14,172 nucleotides of DNA from JAXHLG01 sp034522495 (GTDB taxonomy: Bacteria; Patescibacteriota; Minisyncoccia; Moranbacterales; DUUL01), in NCBI GenBank assembly GCA_034522495.1, contig JAXHLG010000003.1:1-14172 (forward strand), read 5' to 3'. The notes below the pieces were generated by a model, which saw nothing but the letters and a program-made list of their open reading frames with translations, did no database searches and was not told where the DNA came from. Shown here one piece after another: positions 6,768 to 13,199 of the stretch (its first letter is position 1; each line of letters starts with the position of its first letter). The translations under genes and the position numbers were made by a program.

Positions 6768-7349
6768 ATGAACAATAAAATAAGAATATATGAACCGGGA
6801 ATGTGTTGCCCAACTGGATTATGTGGTCCAAGCATAGATCCAGAGATAATGAGAATTACAACGGCAATAAACACATTAGAAAAAAACAATATTGACATAA
6901 AAAGGTTTAATCTAACAAGCAATCCTGATGAATTTGTAAACAATAAGATTATCAATGATTTATTAGTTAAGGAAGGTGAAGAAATTTTCCCGGTAACACT
7001 TGTAGATGATGAAATTGTAAAGAAGGAAAATTATCCAACAAATGAAGAATTAACAGAGTGGACAAAAATCCAATTAGTTTCATCTAAGGATACATTGGAC
7101 GAAAAAACAAAAGAATTTGTAGCGATTGGTGCTGCAATAGGTTCAAATTGTGAAATGTGTTTTAAATATCATTATAATGAAGCAAAAAAATTAGGTGCTT
7201 CTAAAGAAGAAATTTGGCAAGCAGTTCAAATGGCAATAGCAGTCAAAGAAACTCCTGCTAAATCTATTTTGGCTTTAGCTGAAAAAATATGTCTGGATAA
7301 AGCTGATGATGATAATTCTGGTTGTAATCCCGGAGGTGGATGTTGTTAA
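6768..7349 (+). CDS. arsD: ArsD arsenic chaperone fused to a carboxymuconolactone decarboxylase (AhpD-like) domain
   Basis: A 193-residue fusion. Residues 1-100 are ArsD: IYEPGMCCPTGLCGPSIDPE carries the As(III)-binding cysteines C13, C14 and C19, and FPVTLVDDEIVKKENYPT is the typical C-terminal half of ArsD. Residues about 105-175 form a carboxymuconolactone decarboxylase/AhpD-type helical domain with GSNCEMCFKYHYNEA, i.e. a CxxC (C128, C131) followed by H135. The tail CNPGGGCC restores the cysteine-pair end known from ArsD. ArsD hands As(III) to ArsA, encoded four genes downstream; the AhpD-like CxxC suggests an added thiol-disulfide activity (inference). The leader is A/T-rich with no Shine-Dalgarno sequence. 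Confidence 0.9.
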   Translation: MNNKIRIYEPGMCCPTGLCGPSIDPEIMRITTAINTLEKNNIDIKRFNLTSNPDEFVNNKIINDLLVKEGEEIFPVTLVDDEIVKKENYPTNEELTEWTKIQLVSSKDTLDEKTKEFVAIGAAIGSNCEMCFKYHYNEAKKLGASKEEIWQAVQMAIAVKETPAKSILALAEKICLDKADDDNSGCNPGGGCC

Positions 7350-7443
7350 AATACCAGATAAAATTATTAAACTAATAGAAAGGTTTTTCGAAGAAATTAT
7401 TCAATGTAAAAAATGTAAAAAGTTTATTAATGCAAACAATAAA

Positions 7444-7809
7444 ATGAAAGATAAATATAATAACAATTCAATTACAAGAGAATACCCTTTAATCTCTAAA
7501 AGCAATTTCAAAAGTTATTTGATAGTATTGTTTTTTTTGATTATTATATCTGTAGTATTTGCTATTTTATTAAACTTTATCCCACAAGATAAGTTTATAT
7601 TGAAAGTTATTTTTTCATTTTTTGCGGTTATGTCAGGAATGATGATTATGTTTATTGCATCTGCCATAAATCTAATTAAACTTCGAAAAGGATTTAAAAG
7701 ACTAGCAGAAGGAAAAGAACCCAATATACCAAAAGTGTGGTGCCCTGTTTTAACAATGGCAACTCGCGCAAGCATGGAATTGGTAAAAATTAAAAAAAAG
7801 GATTTATAA
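7444..7809 (+). CDS. Small two-helix membrane protein, unknown function
   Basis: I do not recognise this 121-residue protein. From the ATG at 7444 it has a polar N-terminus, hydrophobic helices at about 24-46 and 52-78, a basic stretch (LRKGFKRLAEGK), and a conserved-looking end PNIPKVWCPVLTMATRASMELVKI with a single cysteine C100. The same end is repeated, diverged, at 8325-8420. The frame is open further upstream (through a QCKKC near 7408-7422) and overlaps the arsD end, so a start at the GTG at 7336 or a decayed 5' part cannot be excluded. I chose 7444 as the first ATG outside arsD. It lies between arsD and the OsmC-like gene in the AT-rich block. Confidence 0.5.
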   Translation: MKDKYNNNSITREYPLISKSNFKSYLIVLFFLIIISVVFAILLNFIPQDKFILKVIFSFFAVMSGMMIMFIASAINLIKLRKGFKRLAEGKEPNIPKVWCPVLTMATRASMELVKIKKKDL

Positions 7810-7831
7810 TTAACTAAAATTAAAAATATGG
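7714..7831 (+). repeat. 118-bp direct repeat, copy 1
   Basis: Covers the last 32 codons of the membrane protein gene, the intergenic leader and the start codon of the OsmC-like gene. It aligns base for base with 8325-8442 at a constant offset of 611, with about eight substitutions and two compensating 1-nt indels. Confidence 0.9.
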
Positions 7832-8283
7832 CAATGAAAGGAAAAGCAGTAGTTTTTTGGAGTGGCTCATTAATGAGCGGAAATGGCCACGCTGAATTAG
7901 AAAGTGGAGCTGTCGGTAAGTTACCGATAGCATGTCCAAAGGAAGGTCACTCTCCAGAAGGGAAAAGTGGCCCTGAAGAATTATTGGCAGCAGCTCACGC
8001 AAGTTGTTTTTCAATGGCTCTTTCACAAGTATTGACAATGCAGCGTAATCGTAAAATTGAGCAACTACGTGTAGAAATCACAACAACCCTTGATCAGGTT
8101 AAAAAGGATGAACCTTACATAATTACACGTGAAGAGATTGATATTACAGGTAAAGTGGGTGATATGGACGAAGCTGGCTTTATGCAGGTAGTTGAGAAGG
8201 CAAAGACAATGTGTGCGGTAGGTTTAGCTCTAAAAGGAAATGTTGAAATGGTTTACAATGTCAATTTCAATTCCGTAGAATAA
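7828..8283 (+). CDS. OsmC/Ohr-family thiol peroxidase-like protein
   Basis: A 151-residue OsmC-like protein, probably a cytoplasmic thiol-dependent peroxidase. It opens GKAVVFWSGSLMSGNGHAELESGA, has the helix PEELLAAAHASCFSMAL with C60 as the peroxidatic cysteine position, and AKTMCAVGLALKGN with C129 as the resolving cysteine, matching the OsmC pair. An ATG at 7834 could also serve as start; 7828 follows the repeated leader exactly. The gene is bracketed by the two copies of the 118-bp repeat, so it looks like an inserted or recombined cassette. Its role here could be detoxifying organic hydroperoxides formed under arsenic stress (inference). Confidence 0.88.
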   Translation: MAMKGKAVVFWSGSLMSGNGHAELESGAVGKLPIACPKEGHSPEGKSGPEELLAAAHASCFSMALSQVLTMQRNRKIEQLRVEITTTLDQVKKDEPYIITREEIDITGKVGDMDEAGFMQVVEKAKTMCAVGLALKGNVEMVYNVNFNSVE

Positions 8284-8286
8284 AAT

Positions 8287-8305
8287 AGGGAGAGAATCCC
8301 TTTTT
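8287..8305 (+). terminator. Short hairpin with T run after the OsmC-like gene
   Basis: Inverted repeat AGGGA (8287-8291), loop GAGAA, TCCCT (8297-8301), running into five T (8301-8305), 3 nt after the OsmC-like stop. The stem is only 5 bp, so it is weak; a second small hairpin (GTCTT/AAGAC) follows at 8307-8320. A partial terminator is plausible. Confidence 0.35.
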
Positions 8306-8321
8306 GGTCTTCTTAAAGACA

Positions 8322-8420
8322 GCGAAAGAACCCAATATACCAAAAGTGTGGTGTCCTGTTTTAACAATGGCAACTCGTGCAAATATGAGCTTGGTAAAAA
8401 TTAAAAAAATGGATTTATAA
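8322..8420 (+). pseudogene. Orphan C-terminal tail, homologous to the membrane protein at 7444
   Basis: Reading from 8322 gives AKEPNIPKVWCPVLTMATRA then NMSLVKIKKMDL and a stop at 8418-8420, nearly identical to the end of the 7444 gene. The two transmembrane helices are missing and the frame meets a TAG at 8286-8288 upstream. Differences from the other copy are partly synonymous (tgc/tgt, cgc/cgt), so this was a separate coding gene before truncation rather than a fresh duplication. A 38-residue peptide from a TTG at 8304 could in principle be made. Confidence 0.65.
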
Positions 8421-8442
8421 TAACTAAAATTAAAAAATATGG
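8325..8442 (+). repeat. 118-bp direct repeat, copy 2
   Basis: Second copy, ending on the start codon of the DGC-domain gene just as copy 1 ends on the OsmC-like start. The two copies are about 92% identical by eye. Confidence 0.9.
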
Positions 8443-8804
8443 ATGATTTAAAAAAATATAATATTGTAAGTTGTAGTGGAGCATCAAATACCGGTAAATT
8501 TGCTGATGAAGTCGCAAGACAACTAGCATCAAAAGGTGAAGCTAACATGATTTGTTTAGCAAAAATTGCTATTGGTGATCAAGCTTTAATTCAAAATGTT
8601 AAATCGCAAAATGAGAAAATTCTTGTTTTGGATGGTTGTGCTTTTAACTGTGCTAAAAAAATACTTGAAAGAGAAGGTATTACTGAAAATATCATATCTA
8701 TTAACACAACAGATTTTGACATAGTAAAAGGTGAAACACCATATAGTGACGAAAAAGCAAATGAAATAATTGAATATATTACAAATCTTGATGAAATAAA
8801 TTAG
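8439..8804 (+). CDS. DGC-domain putative zinc-binding protein
   Basis: A 121-residue protein with the DGC-domain pattern: SCSGASNTGKFADEVARQLA near the start (C12), MICLAKIAIG (C39), and the naming motif VLDGCAFNCAKKILE (C67, C71). The four conserved cysteines are thought to bind zinc or another soft metal, and the GASNTGK segment resembles a small phosphate loop. The biochemical role of the family is not established. Here it sits between the OsmC-like cassette and arsA in the same direction, with the leader shared through the 118-bp repeat. An accessory thiol or metal function is inference. Confidence 0.8.
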   Translation: MDDLKKYNIVSCSGASNTGKFADEVARQLASKGEANMICLAKIAIGDQALIQNVKSQNEKILVLDGCAFNCAKKILEREGITENIISINTTDFDIVKGETPYSDEKANEIIEYITNLDEIN

Positions 8805-8817
8805 AATATAAACAAAA

Positions 8818-9667
8818 ATGAAAAAATTTAATTTAGAAAATATACAACGCTACAAAATATCTTTTCTTTACAGGAAAAGGAGGAGTTGGTAAAACTTCAA
8901 TTGCTTGCAGTGTGGCAACGGGACTAGCAGATCAAGGGAAAAAAGTTTTATTAGTTAGTACTGATCCTGCATCTAATCTTCAAGATGTTTTTGGTAGAGA
9001 GCTTTCTGGAAAAGGAGTAAGTATTCCTGAAGTTAATGGACTTGTTGTTGCAAATTTAGACCCTGAAGAAGCTGCAAAAGAATATAAAGAATCTGTTATT
9101 GCTCCTTATAGAGGAAAACTTCCTGAAAAAACATTAGCAAATATGGAGGAACAATTATCAGGTTCATGTACTGTTGAAATTGCTGCGTTTGATCAATTTT
9201 CTAAATTTATTACTGATGAAAAAACATCTTCAGAGTATGATCATATTATTTTTGATACAGCTCCAACTGGACACACAATAAGAATGTTACAATTACCTTC
9301 TGCATGGTCAGATTTCATAAGCGAAAGCACTCATGGGACGTCTTGTTTAGGTCAATTATCAGGTTTACAAAGTAAGAAAGAAATATATAAAAACGCGGTT
9401 TTGAATTTATCAGATGCAAATAAAACAACCCTTATGCTTGTAGCAAGACCTGAAAAAACATCATTTCTTGAATTAAAAAGAACAAGTGAAGAATTGTCAA
9501 AATTAAATATTAAAAATCAAATATTAATTATTAATGGAGTTTTAGAGAATTATAGTGATGCGTTATCAAAAAAGATATATGATAAATCAACAGCGAAAGC
9601 ATTGAAGAGATTCCAACGTGAATTAAAAGAGTATAAAACATATTTTTCTCCTCTTAAAGCACTATAA
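8818..9667 (+). CDS. arsA: ArsA ATPase, first nucleotide-binding half (A1), frame-disrupted
   Basis: N-terminal half of the ArsA As(III)-stimulated ATPase that energises arsenite efflux. The true start is the ATG at 8818 (MKKFNLENIQ), 13 nt after the previous stop. At about 8847 a +1 step moves to frame 2 and gives TKYLFFTGKGGVGKTS, the first Walker A (8873-8896). The later GTG at 8912 is not a start, since it would delete this P-loop. Further on are LVSTDPASN, the cysteines in SGSCTVEIAAF and THGTSCLGQL (equivalent to the A1 metal-site cysteines of R773 ArsA), and FDTAPTGHT. The frame ends in TAA at 9665; the family sequence NLVGIEAIRNFF continues +1 from about 9662. No internal nonsense mutation is present apart from the frame steps. 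Confidence 0.9.
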
Positions 9668-10527
9668 TCTTGTTGGTATTGAAGCGATAAGAAACTTTTT
9701 TACAGATAAACAAATAATAACAGAAAAAAATGATTCCGAAGTTTCTAAATATAATACAATTAAAGATTTAATAGAAGATGTTTATGATAGCAAAAAAAAG
9801 ATAATCTTTACTATGGGAAAAGGTGGTGTTGGTAAAACATCAATGGCTGTAGAAATCGCAAATGGTTTAGCAAATAAAGGCTTAAAAGTATTATTAACAA
9901 CAACCGATCCTGCGAATCATCTTATTTATGAAAATGAGATTTCAAACAATATAGAAGTAACAAGTATTGATGAAAAAAAGGAACTTGAAAAGTATAAAGA
10001 AGAAGTTTTGTCAAAAGCCAAAGAAACTATGAGCGAAGAAGACGTTGCCTACATAGAAGAAGATCTTAGGTCACCTTGCACTCAAGAAATTGCTGTATTT
10101 AGGGCATTTGCAGAAATAGTTGATAAATCTAAAGAAGAGGTTGTCGTGATTGACACAGCTCCAACCGGACACACCTTATTACTATTAGATTCTACATTAA
10201 GTTATCATAAGGAAGTGCAAAGAACAAAAGGCGAAGTTCCAGAATCAGTTCAACAATTGCTACCGAGATTAAGAGACTTTAATCAAACAGAAGTTGTGAT
10301 AGTAACTTTACCAGAAGCAACACCTGTTTTTGAAGCAGAAAGACTAAAAAAAGATTTAGAAAGAGCAGGAAATACAAAATAAATGGTGGATAATAAATAA
10401 AAGTTTAACCTCATCAAATACGACCGATAACTTTTTAAAAAAATTAGCAGACAACGAGAAAAAATGGATACAAAAAGTTTCAGAAATTAGTGAACATATT
10501 GCAATAGTACCGATGTCTGAAAAATAA
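9663..10527 (+). CDS. arsA: ArsA ATPase, second nucleotide-binding half (A2), frame-disrupted
   Basis: Continuation of the same arsA gene in frame 3: NLVGIEAIRNFF and a linker to about 9800, then the second P-loop MGKGGVGKTSMAVEIA (from 9813), TTTDPANHL, RSPCTQEIAVF with the A2 metal-site cysteine, and VIDTAPTGHTLLLL. The frame stops at 10380-10382, but one +1 step gives KWWIINKSL, then EKKWIQKV and HIAIVPMSEK, the normal ArsA end, with a stop at 10525-10527. With all steps corrected, the protein is about 570 residues, usual for two-domain ArsA. Every catalytic and metal-binding residue I can place is intact, so inactivation, if real, is recent. Confidence 0.88.
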
Positions 10528-10555
10528 AAATTGATTCAAAAGAAAAACGGAATTT

Positions 10556-10577
10556 AGGGATTTTCTTAACAATCCCT
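10556..10577. repeat. Inverted repeat after arsA
   Basis: AGGGATT (10556-10562), 8-nt loop, AATCCCT (10571-10577), a perfect 7-bp stem 28 nt after the corrected arsA stop. No T run follows, so it is not a standard intrinsic terminator, and it overlaps the direct repeats of the next promoter. It may be structural or a protein site. Confidence 0.4.
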
Positions 10578-10595
10578 TAACATTAAAATCATAAT
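10565..10595 (+). promoter_or_regulatory. Candidate autoregulated promoter with 11-bp-spaced response regulator boxes
   Basis: CTTAACA occurs twice in direct orientation at 10565-10571 and 10576-10582, an 11-bp period. TTAACA-N5-TTAACA is the arrangement bound by OmpR/PhoB-class regulators such as Bacillus PhoP. The first TTAACA also serves as a -35 (one mismatch), with CATAAT at 10590-10595 as -10 after 18 nt. The response regulator gene begins about 75 nt downstream, suggesting autoregulation. Confidence 0.5.
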
Positions 10596-10636
10596 AAGAA
10601 AATACGGAACTGATAAACTACATAATAGGATGTGGA

Positions 10637-10652
10637 TAACTTATATAAGTTA
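10637..10652. promoter_or_regulatory. Perfect 16-bp palindrome in the response regulator leader
   Basis: TAACTTATATAAGTTA reads the same on both strands, 20 nt before the response regulator start and inside the expected untranslated leader. It could be a dimeric repressor operator; AT-rich chance palindromes are possible. Confidence 0.4.
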
Positions 10653-10672
10653 AAAACCGCCGGATCACAATT

Positions 10673-11356
10673 ATGAATGAAAAAATATTAATAATTGAAG
10701 ACGACAAGAAAATAGCCGATCTGGTTAAGCTTTATTTAGAAAAAGATAGTTTTAAAGTATTGGTGGCAAATGATGGTGAACAAGGACTAGAGAGAGCTAC
10801 TAAAGAAAATCCGGATTTGATCATTCTTGACCTAATGCTTCCCGAAACAGACGGGCTGACAATAGCAAGATCGGTCAGAGAAAAGAACAATACTCCGATC
10901 ATTATGTTAACCGCCAAAGATGAAGAGACCGACAAGGTCGTCGGGTTGGAGGTCGGAGCGGATGATTATGTGGCCAAGCCCTTTAGCCCTAAAGAATTGG
11001 TGGCCCGAGTAAAAGCGGTCTTGCGAAGAAGCTTGTTCGCCGAGTCGCCTAATAGCAACAAAATTATAAAAATAAAAAATTTGGTTATCGACCGGGAAAA
11101 ATTTGAAGTTAAAAAAGGTGGACGAGCGATAGATCTTACCCGGCGCGAATTTAATTTGCTTTTGGTATTAGCTCAAAAGCCGGGAGCGATATTCAGCCGG
11201 ACCGATCTGATGCGTAAAATCTATGCTTTGACCGAGGAGGAAGTTTTTGACCGGACCATTGATGTTCATATCGCCAATTTACGCCGAAAATTAAATGATA
11301 AAAATCAAAGCCTGATAACAACCATTAAAGGAGTCGGCTATAAACTAAAGGAATGA
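10673..11356 (+). CDS. OmpR/PhoB-family response regulator
   Basis: A 227-residue two-component regulator. The receiver domain has the acidic pair D10 and D11, phospho-acceptor D53 (LIILDLMLPETDG), T80 and K102 (VAKPFSPKEL). From about 125 a winged-helix DNA-binding domain follows, with LTRREFNLLLVLAQKPG, FDRTIDVHIANLRRKL and TTIKGVGYKL, typical of the OmpR class. Its stop overlaps the kinase start by 4 nt (ATGA), so the two are co-expressed. Codons use CGN arginine freely, unlike the AT-rich block just upstream, marking a compositional boundary. The target is unknown, but the direct repeats upstream suggest it controls itself. Confidence 0.95.
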   Translation: MNEKILIIEDDKKIADLVKLYLEKDSFKVLVANDGEQGLERATKENPDLIILDLMLPETDGLTIARSVREKNNTPIIMLTAKDEETDKVVGLEVGADDYVAKPFSPKELVARVKAVLRRSLFAESPNSNKIIKIKNLVIDREKFEVKKGGRAIDLTRREFNLLLVLAQKPGAIFSRTDLMRKIYALTEEEVFDRTIDVHIANLRRKLNDKNQSLITTIKGVGYKLKE

Positions 11357-12456
11357 AAAAGATAAAATTCAATCTACAATGGAAATTAACCTTATCTTTT
11401 CTGCTTGTGATCGTGGCGGCGGTTACAATTATCGGGTTGTCGGCTAATTATTATATCTATCAGCATTTTCAGGAATTTTGCGAGTCATCGGGAGTTGCCA
11501 TACCGCGTTGCATGGAAGGAAAGGCCGGACATGCTTTTTTAACCGGCATTAATAAAGCCCTAGCTTGGACAGTTGCTTTAGGCGCGCTAATTTCGTTGTT
11601 ATTTGGATATGTTTTAAGTAAATTGATCTTAAGTCCTTTGCAAAAAGTAATGAAAGCGGCCAAAAAGTTTTCCGAAGGAAATTACGAAACCCGGATTAAT
11701 ACTACTACCAACGATGAGATTAACGATCTTATAAAAACCTTGAATGAAATGTTTTTCAGCCTGGAAAAACTGGAAAAACTGAGAAAAGATCTGGTGGCGA
11801 ATTTATCTCACGAACTGGCTACTCCTCTAACCAATATATACGGTTATCTGGAGGCAATAGATGATAATGTTATCAAGGATGAAACCGAACGAAGCCGGGC
11901 GATCCTATTGGTCAAAAAAGAAGCGGAAAGATTGATCAGGCTAACAAAAGAGCTGAAAAATTTGACTGTTTTGGAATCGGATAATTTTTCCTTAGCACCG
12001 GAGCAGATTGATCTGAATGAACTGATAAAGACAATAAAAGAAAAATTTGCCTTAAAAATGGAGCAAAAAAACATAACTTTACGCGAAGCTTTTGACCCGG
12101 AATTACCGACGGTAAAGATGGACCCGGTAAAGATGGAACAAGTTGTTTTCAATCTTTTGGATAACGCTATAAAATATTCGGCTAAAGACGGTATAATTAA
12201 ACTTAAAACTTGGCGGGAGTCAGAACAAATTGCCTTTTCCATTAAAGACAGCGGACCGGGCATCCCTCGCGAAGACTTGCCGTTTATTTTTGAAAGATTT
12301 TATCGGGCGGATAAATCCAGGACCAAAAAGGACAATAGCGCTGGCATCGGATTAACTATTACAAAAAAGATAGTGGAAGCACATAAAGGCAGTATTGAAA
12401 TAAAAAGCGAGAAAGATTGGGGCAGTAAATTTGTTGTTTATTTGCCCGTATTGTAA
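11353..12456 (+). CDS. HAMP-containing sensor histidine kinase with a small two-cysteine sensor loop
   Basis: A 367-residue membrane kinase. Helix 1 is at about 13-32 and helix 2 at about 69-93, enclosing a short extracytoplasmic loop of about 36 residues with two cysteines, C43 and C53 (FCESSGVAIPRCM). A HAMP linker follows (SPLQKVMKAAKKFSEGNYETRI), then the dimerisation helix with H153 in ANLSHELATPLTNI; SHELAT replaces the usual SHELRT. The ATPase domain shows the N box (NLLDNAIKYS), G1 (DSGPGIPREDLPFIFERFYR) and G2 (GIGLTI). It is translationally coupled to the response regulator, with an AAGGA just before the start. The signal is unknown; the cysteine pair could respond to As(III), a soft metal or thiol oxidation (inference). 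Confidence 0.93.
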   Translation: MKKIKFNLQWKLTLSFLLVIVAAVTIIGLSANYYIYQHFQEFCESSGVAIPRCMEGKAGHAFLTGINKALAWTVALGALISLLFGYVLSKLILSPLQKVMKAAKKFSEGNYETRINTTTNDEINDLIKTLNEMFFSLEKLEKLRKDLVANLSHELATPLTNIYGYLEAIDDNVIKDETERSRAILLVKKEAERLIRLTKELKNLTVLESDNFSLAPEQIDLNELIKTIKEKFALKMEQKNITLREAFDPELPTVKMDPVKMEQVVFNLLDNAIKYSAKDGIIKLKTWRESEQIAFSIKDSGPGIPREDLPFIFERFYRADKSRTKKDNSAGIGLTITKKIVEAHKGSIEIKSEKDWGSKFVVYLPVL

Positions 12457-12483
12457 TATAAACAATAATACAATAATACAAAT

Positions 12484-12849
12484 ATGAACGATCTAAATTT
12501 AAAATTAAAGGAATTTTCTCAAGCGATTCGGGAAACAAAGGAATATCAAGCTTACCAAAGGGCGGCTAAAATATATGAAAAAGATCAAGACGCCCAACAA
12601 CTGCTGAAAGATTTTCAAACAGCTCAACAAAATGTGAATATTTATCAACAAGGCGACTTTTCCGGATTAGAAGAGCAGAAAAAAAGATATGAAGATCTAT
12701 TAAAAGAGGTTAGAAAGAATAAAACAATCAATGATTGGATAAAAATGCAAAAAGATGTGCAAAAATTAGTAGGCTTTTTGGCAACCGAATTAAGTCAAGA
12801 TATTGATTTTAAATTTATCCCTCTTGAAAAAAAAGGTTGTTGCGGGTAA
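12484..12849 (+). CDS. YlbF/YmcA-family protein with C-terminal CC
   Basis: A 121-residue, mostly alpha-helical protein of the YlbF (Com_YlbF) family: LNLKLKEFSQAIRETKEYQAYQRAAKIYEKDQDAQ at the start, then DFQTAQQNVNIYQQG and a second helical pair ending FLATELSQDIDFKFIP. In Bacillus the relatives YlbF and YmcA form the RicAFT complex, which carries iron-sulfur clusters and affects RNA processing. This protein ends KKGCCG, the only cysteines in the chain. It starts 27 nt after the kinase stop. A regulatory or thiol-dependent role in this locus is inference. Confidence 0.75.
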   Translation: MNDLNLKLKEFSQAIRETKEYQAYQRAAKIYEKDQDAQQLLKDFQTAQQNVNIYQQGDFSGLEEQKKRYEDLLKEVRKNKTINDWIKMQKDVQKLVGFLATELSQDIDFKFIPLEKKGCCG

Positions 12850-12870
12850 TAGAAATATTAAATTGAAAAC

Positions 12871-12954
12871 ATGAAAAACAAAGTAACTATTTTAACATTA
12901 TCCTTAGCCACGATTTTGGTTGTTTTTGGAATTCAAGACAGGCCTAAAAATTAA
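12871..12954 (+). other. Short signal-peptide/single-helix ORF, possibly frameshifted
   Basis: An ATG at 12871 opens a 27-codon frame (MKNKVTILTLSLATILVVFG then IQDRPKN) ending at 12954. It looks like a basic N-terminus plus one membrane helix cut short. A +1 step after GG(A) near 12930 gives FKTGLKIKSKKYE with a stop at 12971-12973, a natural end for a tiny one-helix protein and overlapping the next start by 8 nt. Either a small protein with an indel or a gene remnant. Confidence 0.35.
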
Positions 12955-12965
12955 AAGCAAAAAAT

Positions 12966-13175
12966 ATGAATAATGAAACATCCAAGCCAATAAAAATTTT
13001 ATGTATTTTGAGTTTTGTGGTGGTCGCCCTTACTTCTGTTCCTTTGCTGGCTAGTTATTTAAAAGGAGTTACTCCAAAATATTCTTTTATTGTGGATTTG
13101 CATGTTTGGGCAGGAGTGGTTTTTATTGTTTTTGCGGTTTTGAGAATAATAAGAACTAAACTTAAAAAACAATAA
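12966..13175 (+). CDS. Small two-helix membrane protein
   Basis: A 69-residue protein not assigned to a family. Helix 1 is at about 9-30 (ILCILSFVVVALTSVPLLAS). A short loop (YLKGVTPKYSF) leads to helix 2 at about 41-62, which reads FIVDLHVWAGVVFIVFAVLR and contains the only histidine, H46, in an LHxWxG setting. That setting faintly resembles heme-binding helices of cytochrome b-like DUF4405 proteins, but one histidine in 69 residues is too little to call it. The basic C-terminus (TKLKKQ) suggests it lies in the cytoplasm. It begins 11 nt after the preceding mini-ORF. Confidence 0.55.
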   Translation: MNNETSKPIKILCILSFVVVALTSVPLLASYLKGVTPKYSFIVDLHVWAGVVFIVFAVLRIIRTKLKKQ

Positions 13176-13199
13176 TTAATTTTAAATTTTTTAATCATT

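Noticed and set aside
7306..7443. ATG at 7306 as start of the small membrane protein
   Set aside because: It lies deep inside the intact end of arsD in another frame; the resulting N-terminus has no support. The ATG at 7444 is preferred, although intermediate starts remain possible.
8267..8548. Antisense frame sharing a peptide with another antisense frame at 7515-7775
   Set aside because: The shared peptide is only the reverse reading of the 118-bp direct repeat.
8912..8914. GTG at 8912 as the arsA start
   Set aside because: It would remove the first P-loop, which is clearly encoded just upstream at 8873-8896.
10556..10577. Intrinsic terminator after arsA
   Set aside because: The stem is good, but no T run follows, so I list it only as an inverted repeat.
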